DNA of 20,509 nt from NCBI GenBank assembly GCA_963579025.1, contig CAUZFZ010000170.1, forward strand, positions 1-20,509, read 5' to 3'. The first letter of the stretch is position 1; the number at the start of each line of letters is the position of its first letter. Below the pieces are notes generated by a model, which had not been told where the DNA came from, ran no database searches, and saw only the letters and a list, made by a program, of their open reading frames with translations. The DNA comes from CAUZFZ01 sp963579025 (GTDB lineage: Bacteria; Planctomycetota; Planctomycetia; Planctomycetales; Planctomycetaceae). Positions 1-8,582 of the stretch are shown here, piece by piece. The position numbers and the translations under genes are program-made.

Positions 1-33
1 GTACTTTGCAAAACAGACTGTGATTGCACTGCG

Positions 34-92
34 GGCCTCCATGTCCGTGCCTAAGTTCTTCGTCAACCAAAACTTAGACGCCCATGGAGGCC
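34..92. repeat. Long imperfect inverted repeat (hairpin)
   Basis: A palindromic segment has perfect outer arms GGCCTCCATG (34-43) and CATGGAGGCC (83-92), and perfect inner arms CTAAGTT (51-57) and AACTTAG (71-77). A short unequal internal bulge separates them and the apical loop is 13 bases. It sits just beyond the 3' end of the integrase remnant, so it could be an element end or a dispersed extragenic palindrome. The arms are directly visible; the role is unknown. Confidence 0.6.
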
Positions 93-242
93 TTTTAGAT
101 CCCGCAAGTCTGAATAATCCCCGCTAGGCTATCCGTCTCCGCAGTGTCGCGATCCGTGGATGACGCAGACCGAACCTGCCGTCGGAATGATGAGAGTCGA
201 CAGCTCACCGCCATTCATCGAGAATCACATCACGGCGAGAAC

Positions 243-600
243 ATAGAACGTGACGAGTCCGCTCCAAAGATCGAATCCCAGTGAGCTTTGAGAAATGTGC
301 TCCATGACTGTGACCGCTGTCGGTCTGGTGCAGGTTCGATGCTGTGAGCTTTCAGCACGTTGGCCACCGTGGAATCGGCGATGTGGTAGCCGACATTGGC
401 CAGTGCTCCCTGGATTCAATCATAGCCCCACGTCGGATTCTCTCGGGCAAACCGCGGCATGGAATCCACGATGACCTGCCGAATCCTCGGCCTTCCGCAG
501 TAATCGCTTCTTGCCGAGTTTCTTCAGCAAGGCCTCAATCTGGCCGTTCTGGAACTCGATGATCTGCTGGTGGCGTTCGTTAACCCGTTGCTCGTCATCG
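243..600 (-). pseudogene. Degenerate integrase/transposase remnant
   Basis: Read on the minus strand, pieces of an integrase-core protein of the IS3/IS481-like type common in planctomycetes can be stitched together. A helical N-terminal piece (about 600-500) contains QIIEFQNGQIEALLKKLGKK. In another frame, GRPRIRQVIVD and ENPTWGYD follow (about 498-419), then IQGALANVGYHIADSTV, EPAPDRQR and TFLKAHWD (about 415-275). Three lesions are visible: the two halves meet near position 498 with the expected intervening segment missing, a TGA (416-418) replaces the codon after GYD where the family usually has Arg, and near 265-280 the reading frame jumps to one encoding GLVTFYVLAVM. The DDE catalytic core is absent. 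It cannot encode an active enzyme. Family assignment is from memory of the motif series. Confidence 0.75.
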
Positions 601-854
601 GACCTGTATGTGCGTGCTGGCGATTGCTCTGGTCCGGAGCAACGTGCATTTGTCGCGCATGCTGCCGGCTCGCTCAAGTTTTCGGACTTTCGCTGTCTGT
701 CCGGCCTTCGCGACGTGACGGAGCGATGTAGAGTCAACGTGACATTCACCGACCCTCTGGATGCGCACTGGGCGATGTTCAATCTGTGACGATTAGTCAG
801 GTTCAGCAGGCCCGTTGATTCGCGTTCGAGTCTGCAGGATTGACTTGCTGTTCC
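601..854. other. Gene-free stretch upstream of the acetyltransferase
   Basis: The stretch lies between the integrase remnant and the acetyltransferase start. The short frames open here on either strand show no recognisable protein motif and no convincing ribosome-binding site. It presumably holds the acetyltransferase promoter and perhaps more degraded mobile-element sequence. I see no clear sigma-70-like pair. Confidence 0.4.
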
Positions 855-2087
855 ATGAATATGATCCGAGCCGTTGAACACCGCGATATTCCCCGGCTCG
901 TCGACCTGCATCTCCGGGCCGAAGAGGGCGACGACGTCTCTCGCGAGCAGATCGAGGCCGCTTACAACGATCATTTCGCGGCGATGTTTCTGGAGCATCC
1001 CTGGACCGATGCCGGGCCAACGAGTCTGGTCGCTGAATCGCCCGACGGGCGCATCGTCGGTTTCATGGGGATCGTGCCGCGACTGATGTCGTTCGCCGGA
1101 CGAGAGATCACGATGGCTGTTGGTACGCAGCTCACCGTTGACGTCGCCGCCCGCTCAAAACTGCTCGGCCTGCAACTGTTGAAGCGATTGCTGCGCGGAC
1201 CACAGGACCTCACCGTTGCCGACTATGCCAATGCGACCACGCGACGAATCTGGGAATCGATGGGCGGGTCGACCGCTCATCTTTACAGCCTGTCGTGGTC
1301 GCGACTTCTCAATCCCGGCCGTTTGATTGTGGAGCGACTGGCCGGGCGCCAGGGGCTTCGCGCGCTGACACCGTTCGCCCGCCCGCTCGCTCGGCTGTTT
1401 GATCATTCGACTTCACGGGTTCCACGGATTCCGTGGGCGCTCCCGTCGACCGACGCGCCCCGACAACAGCTCACCGCCGAGGAACTCACCTCTGACACGT
1501 ACGCTCGGCTGTTGCCCGACTTCACTCGTCATCAGACGTTGACACCGGTCGTAGACAAAGTGTCGTCAGCGTGGCTGTTTGATCGACTTGACCGGATGTA
1601 TTCTTCCCGGAGCGTGCATCGTGTACTGCTCCGAGACGAACAGCAATTGCCGCTTGGCTGGTTCGTCTACAACAGGGAACCGGACGGCTCCGCCGAGGTG
1701 GCGCAGATTGTGGCCAGCCGTAACCATCAGGCTGACGTGGTGGATCACCTGATCCGCCATGCCAGGTCATCCGGAGCGACCGCCATCTCCGGACGGGTTC
1801 AGCCGGAATTGCTGTATACGTTTTCCGAGTTTCGCTGCCACCTGCACACGACGCCCGAATTCGCGCTGGTCCACTCACGAGACCCTCAACTTCTCCGCCC
1901 CTTCGAGACAGGGACGGCCTTCCTGTCACTCCTGGAAGGCGAAGGCTGCCTCTACCTGCCAGTTCGCGAAGGCATTCGGCAGACGGTCCCGACCGTCACG
2001 ACGAGCGAGCCTCGCCCGTCGGTCATCCCGAAAGTGGCCTTCGATGGGCCGCCGTCGGGCAAGACTCGTGCACTCGCACGACTGTGA
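855..2087 (+). CDS. GNAT-type acetyltransferase, divergent, possibly altered 3' end
   Basis: The protein has about 410 residues. Its N-terminal part resembles a GNAT fold: it opens with IRAVEHRDIPRLVDLH, the typical first strand and helix, followed by a strand reading IVGFMGIVPR and then QLTVDVAARSKLLGLQLLKR, where the acetyl-CoA loop would lie. That loop is degenerate and lacks the usual R/Q-x-x-G-x-G/A. The later part (LPLGWFVYNREPDGSAEVAQI onward) resembles a second GNAT-like half, suggesting a duplicated fold. Substrate is unknown. The frame is also open from a TTG at 840; I chose ATG 855 (next ATG 861) because the family alignment begins right after it, although no strong Shine-Dalgarno is present. 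The last 40 or so residues are Pro/Arg/Thr-rich, overlap a resolvase remnant on the other strand, and may have been replaced by an insertion. Confidence 0.7.
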   Translation: MNMIRAVEHRDIPRLVDLHLRAEEGDDVSREQIEAAYNDHFAAMFLEHPWTDAGPTSLVAESPDGRIVGFMGIVPRLMSFAGREITMAVGTQLTVDVAARSKLLGLQLLKRLLRGPQDLTVADYANATTRRIWESMGGSTAHLYSLSWSRLLNPGRLIVERLAGRQGLRALTPFARPLARLFDHSTSRVPRIPWALPSTDAPRQQLTAEELTSDTYARLLPDFTRHQTLTPVVDKVSSAWLFDRLDRMYSSRSVHRVLLRDEQQLPLGWFVYNREPDGSAEVAQIVASRNHQADVVDHLIRHARSSGATAISGRVQPELLYTFSEFRCHLHTTPEFALVHSRDPQLLRPFETGTAFLSLLEGEGCLYLPVREGIRQTVPTVTTSEPRPSVIPKVAFDGPPSGKTRALARL

Positions 2088-2419
2088 CGTGGAATGTAAA
2101 ACAGCCCGAAAGCCGTGTGGGTGAATGCGATGCCGTTCTCCTTGAGCTGTTCAACCAGAGACACCAGATGCCGCATCGAACGCCTTAAGCGATCCAGACG
2201 CCACACCACGAGGGTGTCGCCCGTGCGTAGAGCGTCGAGGCATGCAGCCAGGCCTGGCCGATCTTCTTTCGCTCCCGATAGCTTGTCAGTGAAAATGTCA
2301 TTCGATTCGACACCGGATCTCAGCAGAGCGTCGATCTGAAGACTCAGGTCTTGATCGTCCGTAGTGACGCGGGCATATCCAAAGCTGCGATTCTTAACCA
2401 GATGAATGAGTTCGCTCAT
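1952..2419 (-). pseudogene. Serine resolvase/invertase remnant, catalytic Ser replaced by Thr
   Basis: The frame encodes the N-terminal half of a Tn3-type serine recombinase: GYARVTTDDQDLSLQIDALL, then IFTDKLSGAKEDRPGL, then VVWRLDRLRRSMRHLV, up to about KENGIAF near 2125. In active enzymes the first motif reads YARVS, with the serine as nucleophile; here the codon is ACT (Thr). Family similarity stops at about residue 98. The long E helix and the C-terminal helix-turn-helix are missing, and the remaining frame to the TAG at 1952-1954 has unrelated sequence overlapping the acetyltransferase gene antisense. The start at 2419 has a strong ribosome-binding site (AGAGGGGAAGCC before ATG), so a short product could still be translated. 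The lost nucleophile and truncation make recombinase activity very unlikely. Confidence 0.8.
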
Positions 2420-2786
2420 GGCTTCCCCTCTTATTGAGAGAAGCCAGCGTCCGCCCACAGTTTGTCATCGTCCACCGAATTTGGGTCGTGATCTACCCTT
2501 CTCATGTGCCTTCACGCGACCTGGCAAGACCTGTTGACTTTCCGGGGCCGTAGGTCAAGCGAATTCAGACTTTGGCGACCTGTCCCAATTCCATTGAGGG
2601 CAGTTGTTCAGCCAAACTGGCGGCCAGCCGACGGGGGCAGACCGGAGCGATCTGTGCTTTGTGCAGAACGTCGGACGACTGATGATCCGCGAACACGATC
2701 CAGATGAGTCGGTGAGGACAAGTTATAGACAGGCCGATATGGTGTTGCGTGTTTACGACCAGAGCATTGGCTTTGCGAGGCCAGAC
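2420..2786. other. Gene-free stretch between resolvase remnant and cyclase
   Basis: This divergent gap carries the leader of the resolvase remnant and the upstream region of the cyclase gene. The cyclase frame is open back to a TTG at 2604, but the 61 residues that would add (with ATG at 2682 and 2739) show no domain and precede the FHA fold, so I treat them as untranslated. No clear promoter pair, repeat or RNA structure was recognised. Confidence 0.4.
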
Positions 2787-4592
2787 ATGAGCGATCCATT
2801 CTCGATCTCTGCGACAAATCCTCAGACGGGCGAGGTTGTCATCTCGACCGTCGAATCAGGTGGAACAATTCGTATCGGACGTTCGAGAGAGAATGATCTG
2901 CCCGCGAAGTGGGATCGCGGTATCTCAAGGATTCACGCGTGTGCGCAGCACTGTGGACATGAACTTCGGGTCTCCTGTCTTGAGTCTGGCCGCGGGCCGC
3001 TCATTGTCGATGCAGAGAAGTCGCGAGAAGCTGCGTTGCAAGCGGGTGATGAGTTTCAAATCGGCAAGACCAGCTTTCAAGTTGAGAGTGTCGACCCGTC
3101 GTCCACCATCAACGAAGAGTCCGATCTTGATGAGTTCTCGGTCAGCAGTGCCGATCTGGCGAACTACGAGTTCGGGGACGCTCAGAAACAGATTCGGCTC
3201 CTGTGCGACCTGCCGGACCAATTGGCGCGCGCCGACAGCGATGCAGAACTCGCCAACATGGTTTGTGGCATCCTGCTGAACGCGATCCCGGAAGCGACCG
3301 CCGTTGCGGCGATGCATTACACCGAGGGAGGCGTGAGCGAGTTGGTGTCTTCCGACCCGGATACACCTTGCACTCTGCTTCCAGACACAATGCGAGTTCA
3401 GACGAGAGCCGAATACAACGGGCAATTCCGACCGAGCCGCCGACTCGTCGGCAGAGCGTTCCGGACGGGTGAATCCACGATACACATCTGGGGCGTTCGG
3501 GATGAGTCCGGTCAGTTCACATTGACCGATAGTCTTAACTGGGCGTTCAACGTCCCGATTCCCGGGCACGCCAGTGTGGGCTGGTGTCTTTATGTGGCGG
3601 GCGCTGGAGGGAAGGCCGGTGCAATCTGCGTCACGAAAGAGATGTTGGAGTCGGATATCCGATTTACTCAATTGCTTGCGAAATTCACGGGCGCGACACA
3701 CTCGATTCGGCAACTGCAGCAGACGCAGACTCAACTGGCGTCATTCCTGTCCCCGAAAGTTGTCGAAAGCCTCACGACTACTAATAGTGCTGAACTGCTT
3801 ACTCCGTCCGAACGTGACATTACTGTCCTGTTCTGCGACGTGCGCGGTTTCTCACGGAAATCAGAACAGCATCAGGACAACCTGCTGTACCTGCTCGACT
3901 GTGTGAAGGAAGCTCTTGGTGCAATGACGCACGGTATACTGGGATTCGACGGAGCGATCGCAGACTTCCAGGGCGATGCTGCGTTGGGGTTCTGGGGGTG
4001 GCCGGTCTCACTCGAAGAGGGACCACTCCCGGCATGTCGAGCTGCCCTGGACATTCAGCGTGTCTTTGCAGAGCCCCGGAATTCAGAAGGGCTGCTGGAT
4101 GGGTTTTCGATCGGGCTGGGGATTGCTCACGGGCGAGCGGTCGCAGGACAGATTGGTACGCGACAACAGGCGAAAGTTGGAGTGTTCGGGCCGGTTGTGA
4201 ATCAGGGCGCGCGCATCGAGGGGCTGACGCGACATTTTGACGTTTCCATCTGTATTGACGAGCAGACCAGCAGGTTTGTCCGGGAAGAGATGGAAACGAC
4301 TGAAGGTCGAGTCCGGCGACTCGCACGACTGCGCCCGAAAGGCATGGATACTCCGATTGAGGTCAGCGAGCTTCTCCCACCAGTCAGCCACAGCGACGTC
4401 ACCGATCGAAACATTCTGGCCTATGAGTCGGCACTGGATGCGGTAATCGCCGGTGATTGGACACAGGCCAGGACCATGCTCGCGAAACTACCCGTGGATG
4501 GTGCCGTGACTTTTCTGAACGAAAAGCTTTCGCAACTCGGAGATGTGCCGCCCGCAAGCTGGGACGGGGCATTCGCCATGACCTCAAAGTAG
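2787..4592 (+). CDS. FHA-GAF class III nucleotide cyclase
   Basis: The start is ATG 2787, six bases after GAGG (2777-2780), giving 601 residues; upstream in-frame starts are less supported. Residues 1-105 form an FHA domain with the phosphothreonine-binding signature (IGR at 30-32, SRIH at 47-50). Residues 131-305 look like a GAF sensor domain. A helical linker ending in FLSPKVVESL leads into a class III cyclase domain (about 340-540). The two metal aspartates are D351 (in LFCDVRGFS) and D397 (in DFQGDAALGFWG); the transition-state pair is N472 and R476 (in VVNQGARIEGL). The adenine-selecting lysine is instead D393 and the second purine-selecting position is G465, so the product nucleotide is uncertain. 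The tail (ILAYESALDAVIAGDW) is TPR-like. There is no signal peptide or membrane segment, so it should be cytoplasmic. It converges on the CHAT-kinase operon. Confidence 0.9.
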   Translation: MSDPFSISATNPQTGEVVISTVESGGTIRIGRSRENDLPAKWDRGISRIHACAQHCGHELRVSCLESGRGPLIVDAEKSREAALQAGDEFQIGKTSFQVESVDPSSTINEESDLDEFSVSSADLANYEFGDAQKQIRLLCDLPDQLARADSDAELANMVCGILLNAIPEATAVAAMHYTEGGVSELVSSDPDTPCTLLPDTMRVQTRAEYNGQFRPSRRLVGRAFRTGESTIHIWGVRDESGQFTLTDSLNWAFNVPIPGHASVGWCLYVAGAGGKAGAICVTKEMLESDIRFTQLLAKFTGATHSIRQLQQTQTQLASFLSPKVVESLTTTNSAELLTPSERDITVLFCDVRGFSRKSEQHQDNLLYLLDCVKEALGAMTHGILGFDGAIADFQGDAALGFWGWPVSLEEGPLPACRAALDIQRVFAEPRNSEGLLDGFSIGLGIAHGRAVAGQIGTRQQAKVGVFGPVVNQGARIEGLTRHFDVSICIDEQTSRFVREEMETTEGRVRRLARLRPKGMDTPIEVSELLPPVSHSDVTDRNILAYESALDAVIAGDWTQARTMLAKLPVDGAVTFLNEKLSQLGDVPPASWDGAFAMTSK

Positions 4593-4593
4593 C

Positions 4594-4621
4594 TGACGCC
4601 AGACCTCTGGTTGTTGCGTCA
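4594..4621. terminator. Possible bidirectional terminator between convergent genes
   Basis: TGACGC (4594-4599) pairs perfectly with GCGTCA (4616-4621), and CCAGA/TCTGG lies inside the loop as an alternative stem. It starts two bases after the cyclase stop codon and lies in the 87-base gap before the convergent CHAT gene. No T run follows on either strand, so this is only a candidate. Confidence 0.3.
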
Positions 4622-4679
4622 CGCACGTCATCCAATGCACTTGCTGCCTCGACTCTATTAGACGTCGTGCCCCGTCCGA

Positions 4680-7600
4680 CTATTGGGGCATCCGGGTCCC
4701 TGGACCGATCAACACGAACGGCGCCCAGTGATATGGGGACTCCCATTTTTTGGTTGCGCGAATCGACACGCGTGCGTCATGGAGCGCCTTGGAGAAGTTT
4801 ACAGTCGTACCGGATTTCATCTGTATTGCAACATGACCGAACATGGACGCGATGAGTTCGGCGGTCGATTCGTCGGGCACGCTCCAGTGACTGGCGATCA
4901 CACGACTCGCGCCCGCTGCAATGAATGCCTGAGCAAGCGATGCGCCTGCTTCGAGCGGACGGTCTGGTGCGACATTGGTCTGGCATGCACTCAGAACGGC
5001 AAGCTGGCACGCACGAAGATCAAGGCTCACAATTTCATGGTATCTTAGAAATCCGTCATCTGATGACGGTCCGCTTCCGGACGACAGGGCAATTGCTCCA
5101 AACAGATTGTCGAACTGCTGATCGACAAGCCCATGTGCGGCGACGTGTATAAACTGCTGACCGGGAAACCTCTTTCGAGCCGCCGATTCACTTGCTTTGT
5201 GGCCCAGAAGCGGTGGTGCGATGTTGCAAACACCCGACATGCTGTGGAAAACCTGTTCGCATTCACGCTGAGTCCCGGGTAGTCGGGGCAGCCCGTGGGC
5301 AAATTCCTCACGCGTTGGTGGTCGAGGCGGCTCATCTGAGCTGCCGGGTGGGATTGGATACGCTGGATCGCCGATTGTCAGGCCACGATTCAACTGCCCC
5401 GCTGCATTCGAGCGATTTCGAAGTTTCACGAAGATGCTTGCAGAAGGGCCGTAGGAGATTGGCGGCAGTTCATCCAGCCCGTATCGCGTTTCTGGAGAGT
5501 CAGAAAAGACCAGCGATTCAAGGGGCAGATGATGAAGAGGTCCACTCGGAATGATGAGCAGGGACTTTGCCGGTTTCTGCTTCAGGCGGTCTCGCAGCGA
5601 TACGGGGAACAGTACATTCCCGAGTTCGACATATGGCTTCGTGCCGGTCTTACCGCGGGCCGCCACGACTCTTGGCCCGGCTCCTCGCTCTGTTCCAAAC
5701 TCGCGGCCACGCAATTGCTGTAGATACCAGTAAACGAGGCGTTCTGCGGTCTCTTGTTTCAGTCGGCCAGATTCGATGGACGGGCTACGTGCTGTCAGCT
5801 TTTCTCCGCGAGCTGCTGTCACGACAGATCCCGGTCCTCTTTCGAAACCGTCAACTCTCGGTTTGGACCGTTCCACAGTAATCGCCCTGGAAAGGGCGTC
5901 TGCTGCCGTGGACGAGATGTCAAGCTGTATTGCCTCGACAGGGGCGTCTTTGCGGATGACCAGCACTGAGCTGCTCTGGCTGGAAATGTGATAGAGCAGA
6001 GCCACCTCGCCAGTTGCGAGTGACAACTGGAATTCAACAAGCGTTGCCGGTTTCTGTCCGGCAAGCGTTTCCCGGTAGACGGGAGTCGCGTTGCGAATCT
6101 CTGTCCAGATCTTCTGATAGTCCTGACGCGTTTGTCGCATCCTGCTTGTTACTATTGCACCCGCCGCTCTGGTGGAATCAGTCGGTGCACCTGTGCGTAA
6201 GGACGCAGCCTCGGTTGTTAGCGAGATCAACTCCGTTGCCAGTTCTTTCTCCCTGTCTTTCAGTTGTGCAGCGTTATCGCCTGTGAGGAGTTCTCTCAAA
6301 TCAATTCCAGCCAGATCGAGCTGGTCGAGCAGCGTTCGATTGGTCGTCCGTTCGCTTGCTGCAAACGCCGAATCAAAATCTCCAGCCTCCAGAGCCCACT
6401 GGTACTGCAACTGGTAGGAGTCAGCAAAGCGGGCCAGAAACTCGGCCCTTTCGCGCTCAGCGCCGATCGATGCAGCGCGCGGCAGTTCGACAATCGCGTC
6501 AGCCTGGTTAAGCAGTTCCTGTGCTTCCTCACGCCGCTTTAGGGCGTCCAGCACATACGCGAGATTACACAGGACGCTGTAGCGGTCCTGTGGTGGCGCG
6601 CTGAGCTGCTCCTGAACCGTCAGCGTCTCCCTTAACATGCTCTCCGCCGTGGTAAAATCACGCGCAAGAATCGACAGCAGGGCGAGTCGGTTTCGCACCC
6701 GTGACTCAAGCACACGCTGGCCCGTTGTTCCGTAAAGTTTCAGTGCACGCTGGAAGTGAAACTCTGCAGAGTCTGTCGCCCCCGCAGACATGCTGATGGT
6801 ACCCAGACGGTAATGCACGGAGGCTTCAACAGAGACATTCCGACCAGCCGTTTTCTCAACAATCGCAAGCGCTTCCTGACCGAACGAATAGGCACGGGGC
6901 AGATCCCGCTCAGCAAGTTTGATCGCAGCGATGAGCGTGTGGCATCTGGCCAACTCGATCGACGCAGGTCCGAAGACTGTCCGCGTGAGGTCCGTGGCTT
7001 CAATGGCAGTTGACGAAGCTCGGTCCAGTAGCCCCTGAGACTTGTAGAGCGCGGCCAGATTTGAGAATACGACTGCACGCACACCATTGAGCCCAGGGGC
7101 GTCGCGAGTTCTATCAAGCACACCCTTGTAGACCGTTTCAGCTCGACTGTATTGCCCGGCTGACGCCAGGGCGTTGGCGTAATTTTGTCTTAAAGTCAGT
7201 TCTGCCTTGCTGACTGCCCCGGTCCTTTTCAGCGTCTCATGCAGCTTCAGAGCTTTCTGGAAGTGCTCCGTGGCTCTTGCGACGTTGCCGACAGCAAGGG
7301 CCAGTGTTCCGCGGTTGCTCAATGCAGCGGCCAGTCGGAGCGGAGATTCGTCTGCATGCGCTTCCCAGAAGCCAACCGCTCGAGCCATGTAGCCGTCCGC
7401 TTCTGCAAACCGTCCGGCATGCGCCAGGACGGCCCCCAGCGCTGCTCCGGATTGAACGGTCAGAACATGTCCGGCTCCTCGGGTTCTGTTCACCAGTTGA
7501 TACTGTCGTTGCGCGGCATCAATGGCCTGTAGCGTCCGTCCGGAAGCAATGTGGAGTGTCTGCAGTCGCGCAAGTAGTGCCACCGCCAGCTCGACATTCT

Positions 7601-8573
7601 GCGGCTGATTCAACGCGGCTGCCAGAAGCTCTTCGTAGCTTTTGACGCTGTTCTGAAACGCCTCGTCGGCCGCCTTGAAATCTCCGGCGCTTCTGTAAAG
7701 GGCACCCAGACGCAATTGAAACGCCGCCTGGTCTTGGTCCGAATCCGTTTCTCGAACGGCTGCCTTCAGGTGTTCCAGAGCCCTCCTGGTGTCGCCGCGC
7801 ACTTCCGACCAGTACGACAGGGCAGACCTCATTTCAGTCTTCAAATGTTTCTGATCAGCCTTCAACATCTTGCCAAAGACCACTTTGTCTACAGTCTCGC
7901 TCTTGCCTTTGATATCAAGGCAAAGAGCAAGACATGTCAGGCATTCCTGCAACGAGCGGCTGTCAGCTGCCAGTTTGAGATTCTGTCGGGTCCGGAGTTC
8001 AGCCAGGATTTCCTGAGCAAGCCGAAATGACTTTTCCAGTTCCGTCGGTGTGGCACTGGGGTCGGCCGCCACACGGATCAGAGCGACGCGGACGAGCGCT
8101 CCGAGCCTCACTGTCTTCGGCAGTTGGCCATACCGACTCGGATTGCTGAGCAGTTGATTGAGCTGAAAACTTGCTTCAGAAAAATCACGTCGCGCGATCA
8201 GACTGTCGGCGACAAGCATCAGGTTTTCCCGGCGAAGCGATTGCGCTGCGGGAAGCCCGTCAAGGCGACGCTCGTATTCCACCCCATAAGTGACGGTCGA
8301 CGCATGATCGCCGATCCAACGGCTTTGCTGTGTCAGCAGAAAGAGAATCCGTCGACGGTCCCGATCTGAAACATCCTTAGACTCATCGGCAACATCGGCT
8401 TCGAGGAGCGCCGCCTGAAGCTGCTGAATGGACTCCAGATGCTGACCTCGATTGATCTGAGTTTCAGCGAGACGAATCCGACTTCCAACTGATGGCGTAT
8501 CCTGAGCACGCACACTGGGAGCCACGACCAACAGCGGAATCATTAGAAAGGTGATCAGAAGTCGTCGGCTCAT
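4680..8573 (-). CDS. Exported TPR-CHAT caspase-like protein
   Basis: The protein has 1297 residues. It begins with a signal peptide (MSRRLL, a hydrophobic run, then SVRA before Q). A long TPR array follows (roughly 30-700), for example RYSVLCNLAYVLDALKRREE. The C-terminal 470 residues (about 820-1295) form a CHAT domain, a caspase-fold cysteine peptidase: SLLIIPSGPLHHLPLE, the histidine motif HVAAHG (H1147) and the cysteine motif VLSACQT (C1197), ending in the typical HWAPFVLIGPG. Both catalytic residues are present, so peptidase activity is plausible; the target is unknown. ATG 8573 has a good GAGAAG site five bases upstream; a GTG at 8579 is the alternative. It begins 9 bases after the kinase stop, implying co-transcription and translational coupling. 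The signal peptide is unusual for CHAT proteins thought of as cytoplasmic effectors, and places it beyond the cytoplasmic membrane. Confidence 0.92.
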   Translation of the reverse strand: MSRRLLITFLMIPLLVVAPSVRAQDTPSVGSRIRLAETQINRGQHLESIQQLQAALLEADVADESKDVSDRDRRRILFLLTQQSRWIGDHASTVTYGVEYERRLDGLPAAQSLRRENLMLVADSLIARRDFSEASFQLNQLLSNPSRYGQLPKTVRLGALVRVALIRVAADPSATPTELEKSFRLAQEILAELRTRQNLKLAADSRSLQECLTCLALCLDIKGKSETVDKVVFGKMLKADQKHLKTEMRSALSYWSEVRGDTRRALEHLKAAVRETDSDQDQAAFQLRLGALYRSAGDFKAADEAFQNSVKSYEELLAAALNQPQNVELAVALLARLQTLHIASGRTLQAIDAAQRQYQLVNRTRGAGHVLTVQSGAALGAVLAHAGRFAEADGYMARAVGFWEAHADESPLRLAAALSNRGTLALAVGNVARATEHFQKALKLHETLKRTGAVSKAELTLRQNYANALASAGQYSRAETVYKGVLDRTRDAPGLNGVRAVVFSNLAALYKSQGLLDRASSTAIEATDLTRTVFGPASIELARCHTLIAAIKLAERDLPRAYSFGQEALAIVEKTAGRNVSVEASVHYRLGTISMSAGATDSAEFHFQRALKLYGTTGQRVLESRVRNRLALLSILARDFTTAESMLRETLTVQEQLSAPPQDRYSVLCNLAYVLDALKRREEAQELLNQADAIVELPRAASIGAERERAEFLARFADSYQLQYQWALEAGDFDSAFAASERTTNRTLLDQLDLAGIDLRELLTGDNAAQLKDREKELATELISLTTEAASLRTGAPTDSTRAAGAIVTSRMRQTRQDYQKIWTEIRNATPVYRETLAGQKPATLVEFQLSLATGEVALLYHISSQSSSVLVIRKDAPVEAIQLDISSTAADALSRAITVERSKPRVDGFERGPGSVVTAARGEKLTARSPSIESGRLKQETAERLVYWYLQQLRGREFGTERGAGPRVVAARGKTGTKPYVELGNVLFPVSLRDRLKQKPAKSLLIIPSGPLHHLPLESLVFSDSPETRYGLDELPPISYGPSASIFVKLRNRSNAAGQLNRGLTIGDPAYPIPPGSSDEPPRPPTREEFAHGLPRLPGTQRECEQVFHSMSGVCNIAPPLLGHKASESAARKRFPGQQFIHVAAHGLVDQQFDNLFGAIALSSGSGPSSDDGFLRYHEIVSLDLRACQLAVLSACQTNVAPDRPLEAGASLAQAFIAAGASRVIASHWSVPDESTAELIASMFGHVAIQMKSGTTVNFSKALHDARVSIRATKKWESPYHWAPFVLIGPGTRMPQ

Positions 8574-8582
8574 TTTCACTTC

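Noticed and set aside
34..92. Integron attC-like recombination site
   Set aside because: The outer arms are GGCCTCC-type and lack the attC end consensus (RYYYAAC/GTTRRRY), and no integron integrase or cassette array is present.
2604..2786. N-terminal extension of the cyclase from the TTG at 2604 or the ATGs at 2682 and 2739
   Set aside because: The added residues show no domain. ATG 2787 has a well-placed GAGG and directly precedes the FHA fold.
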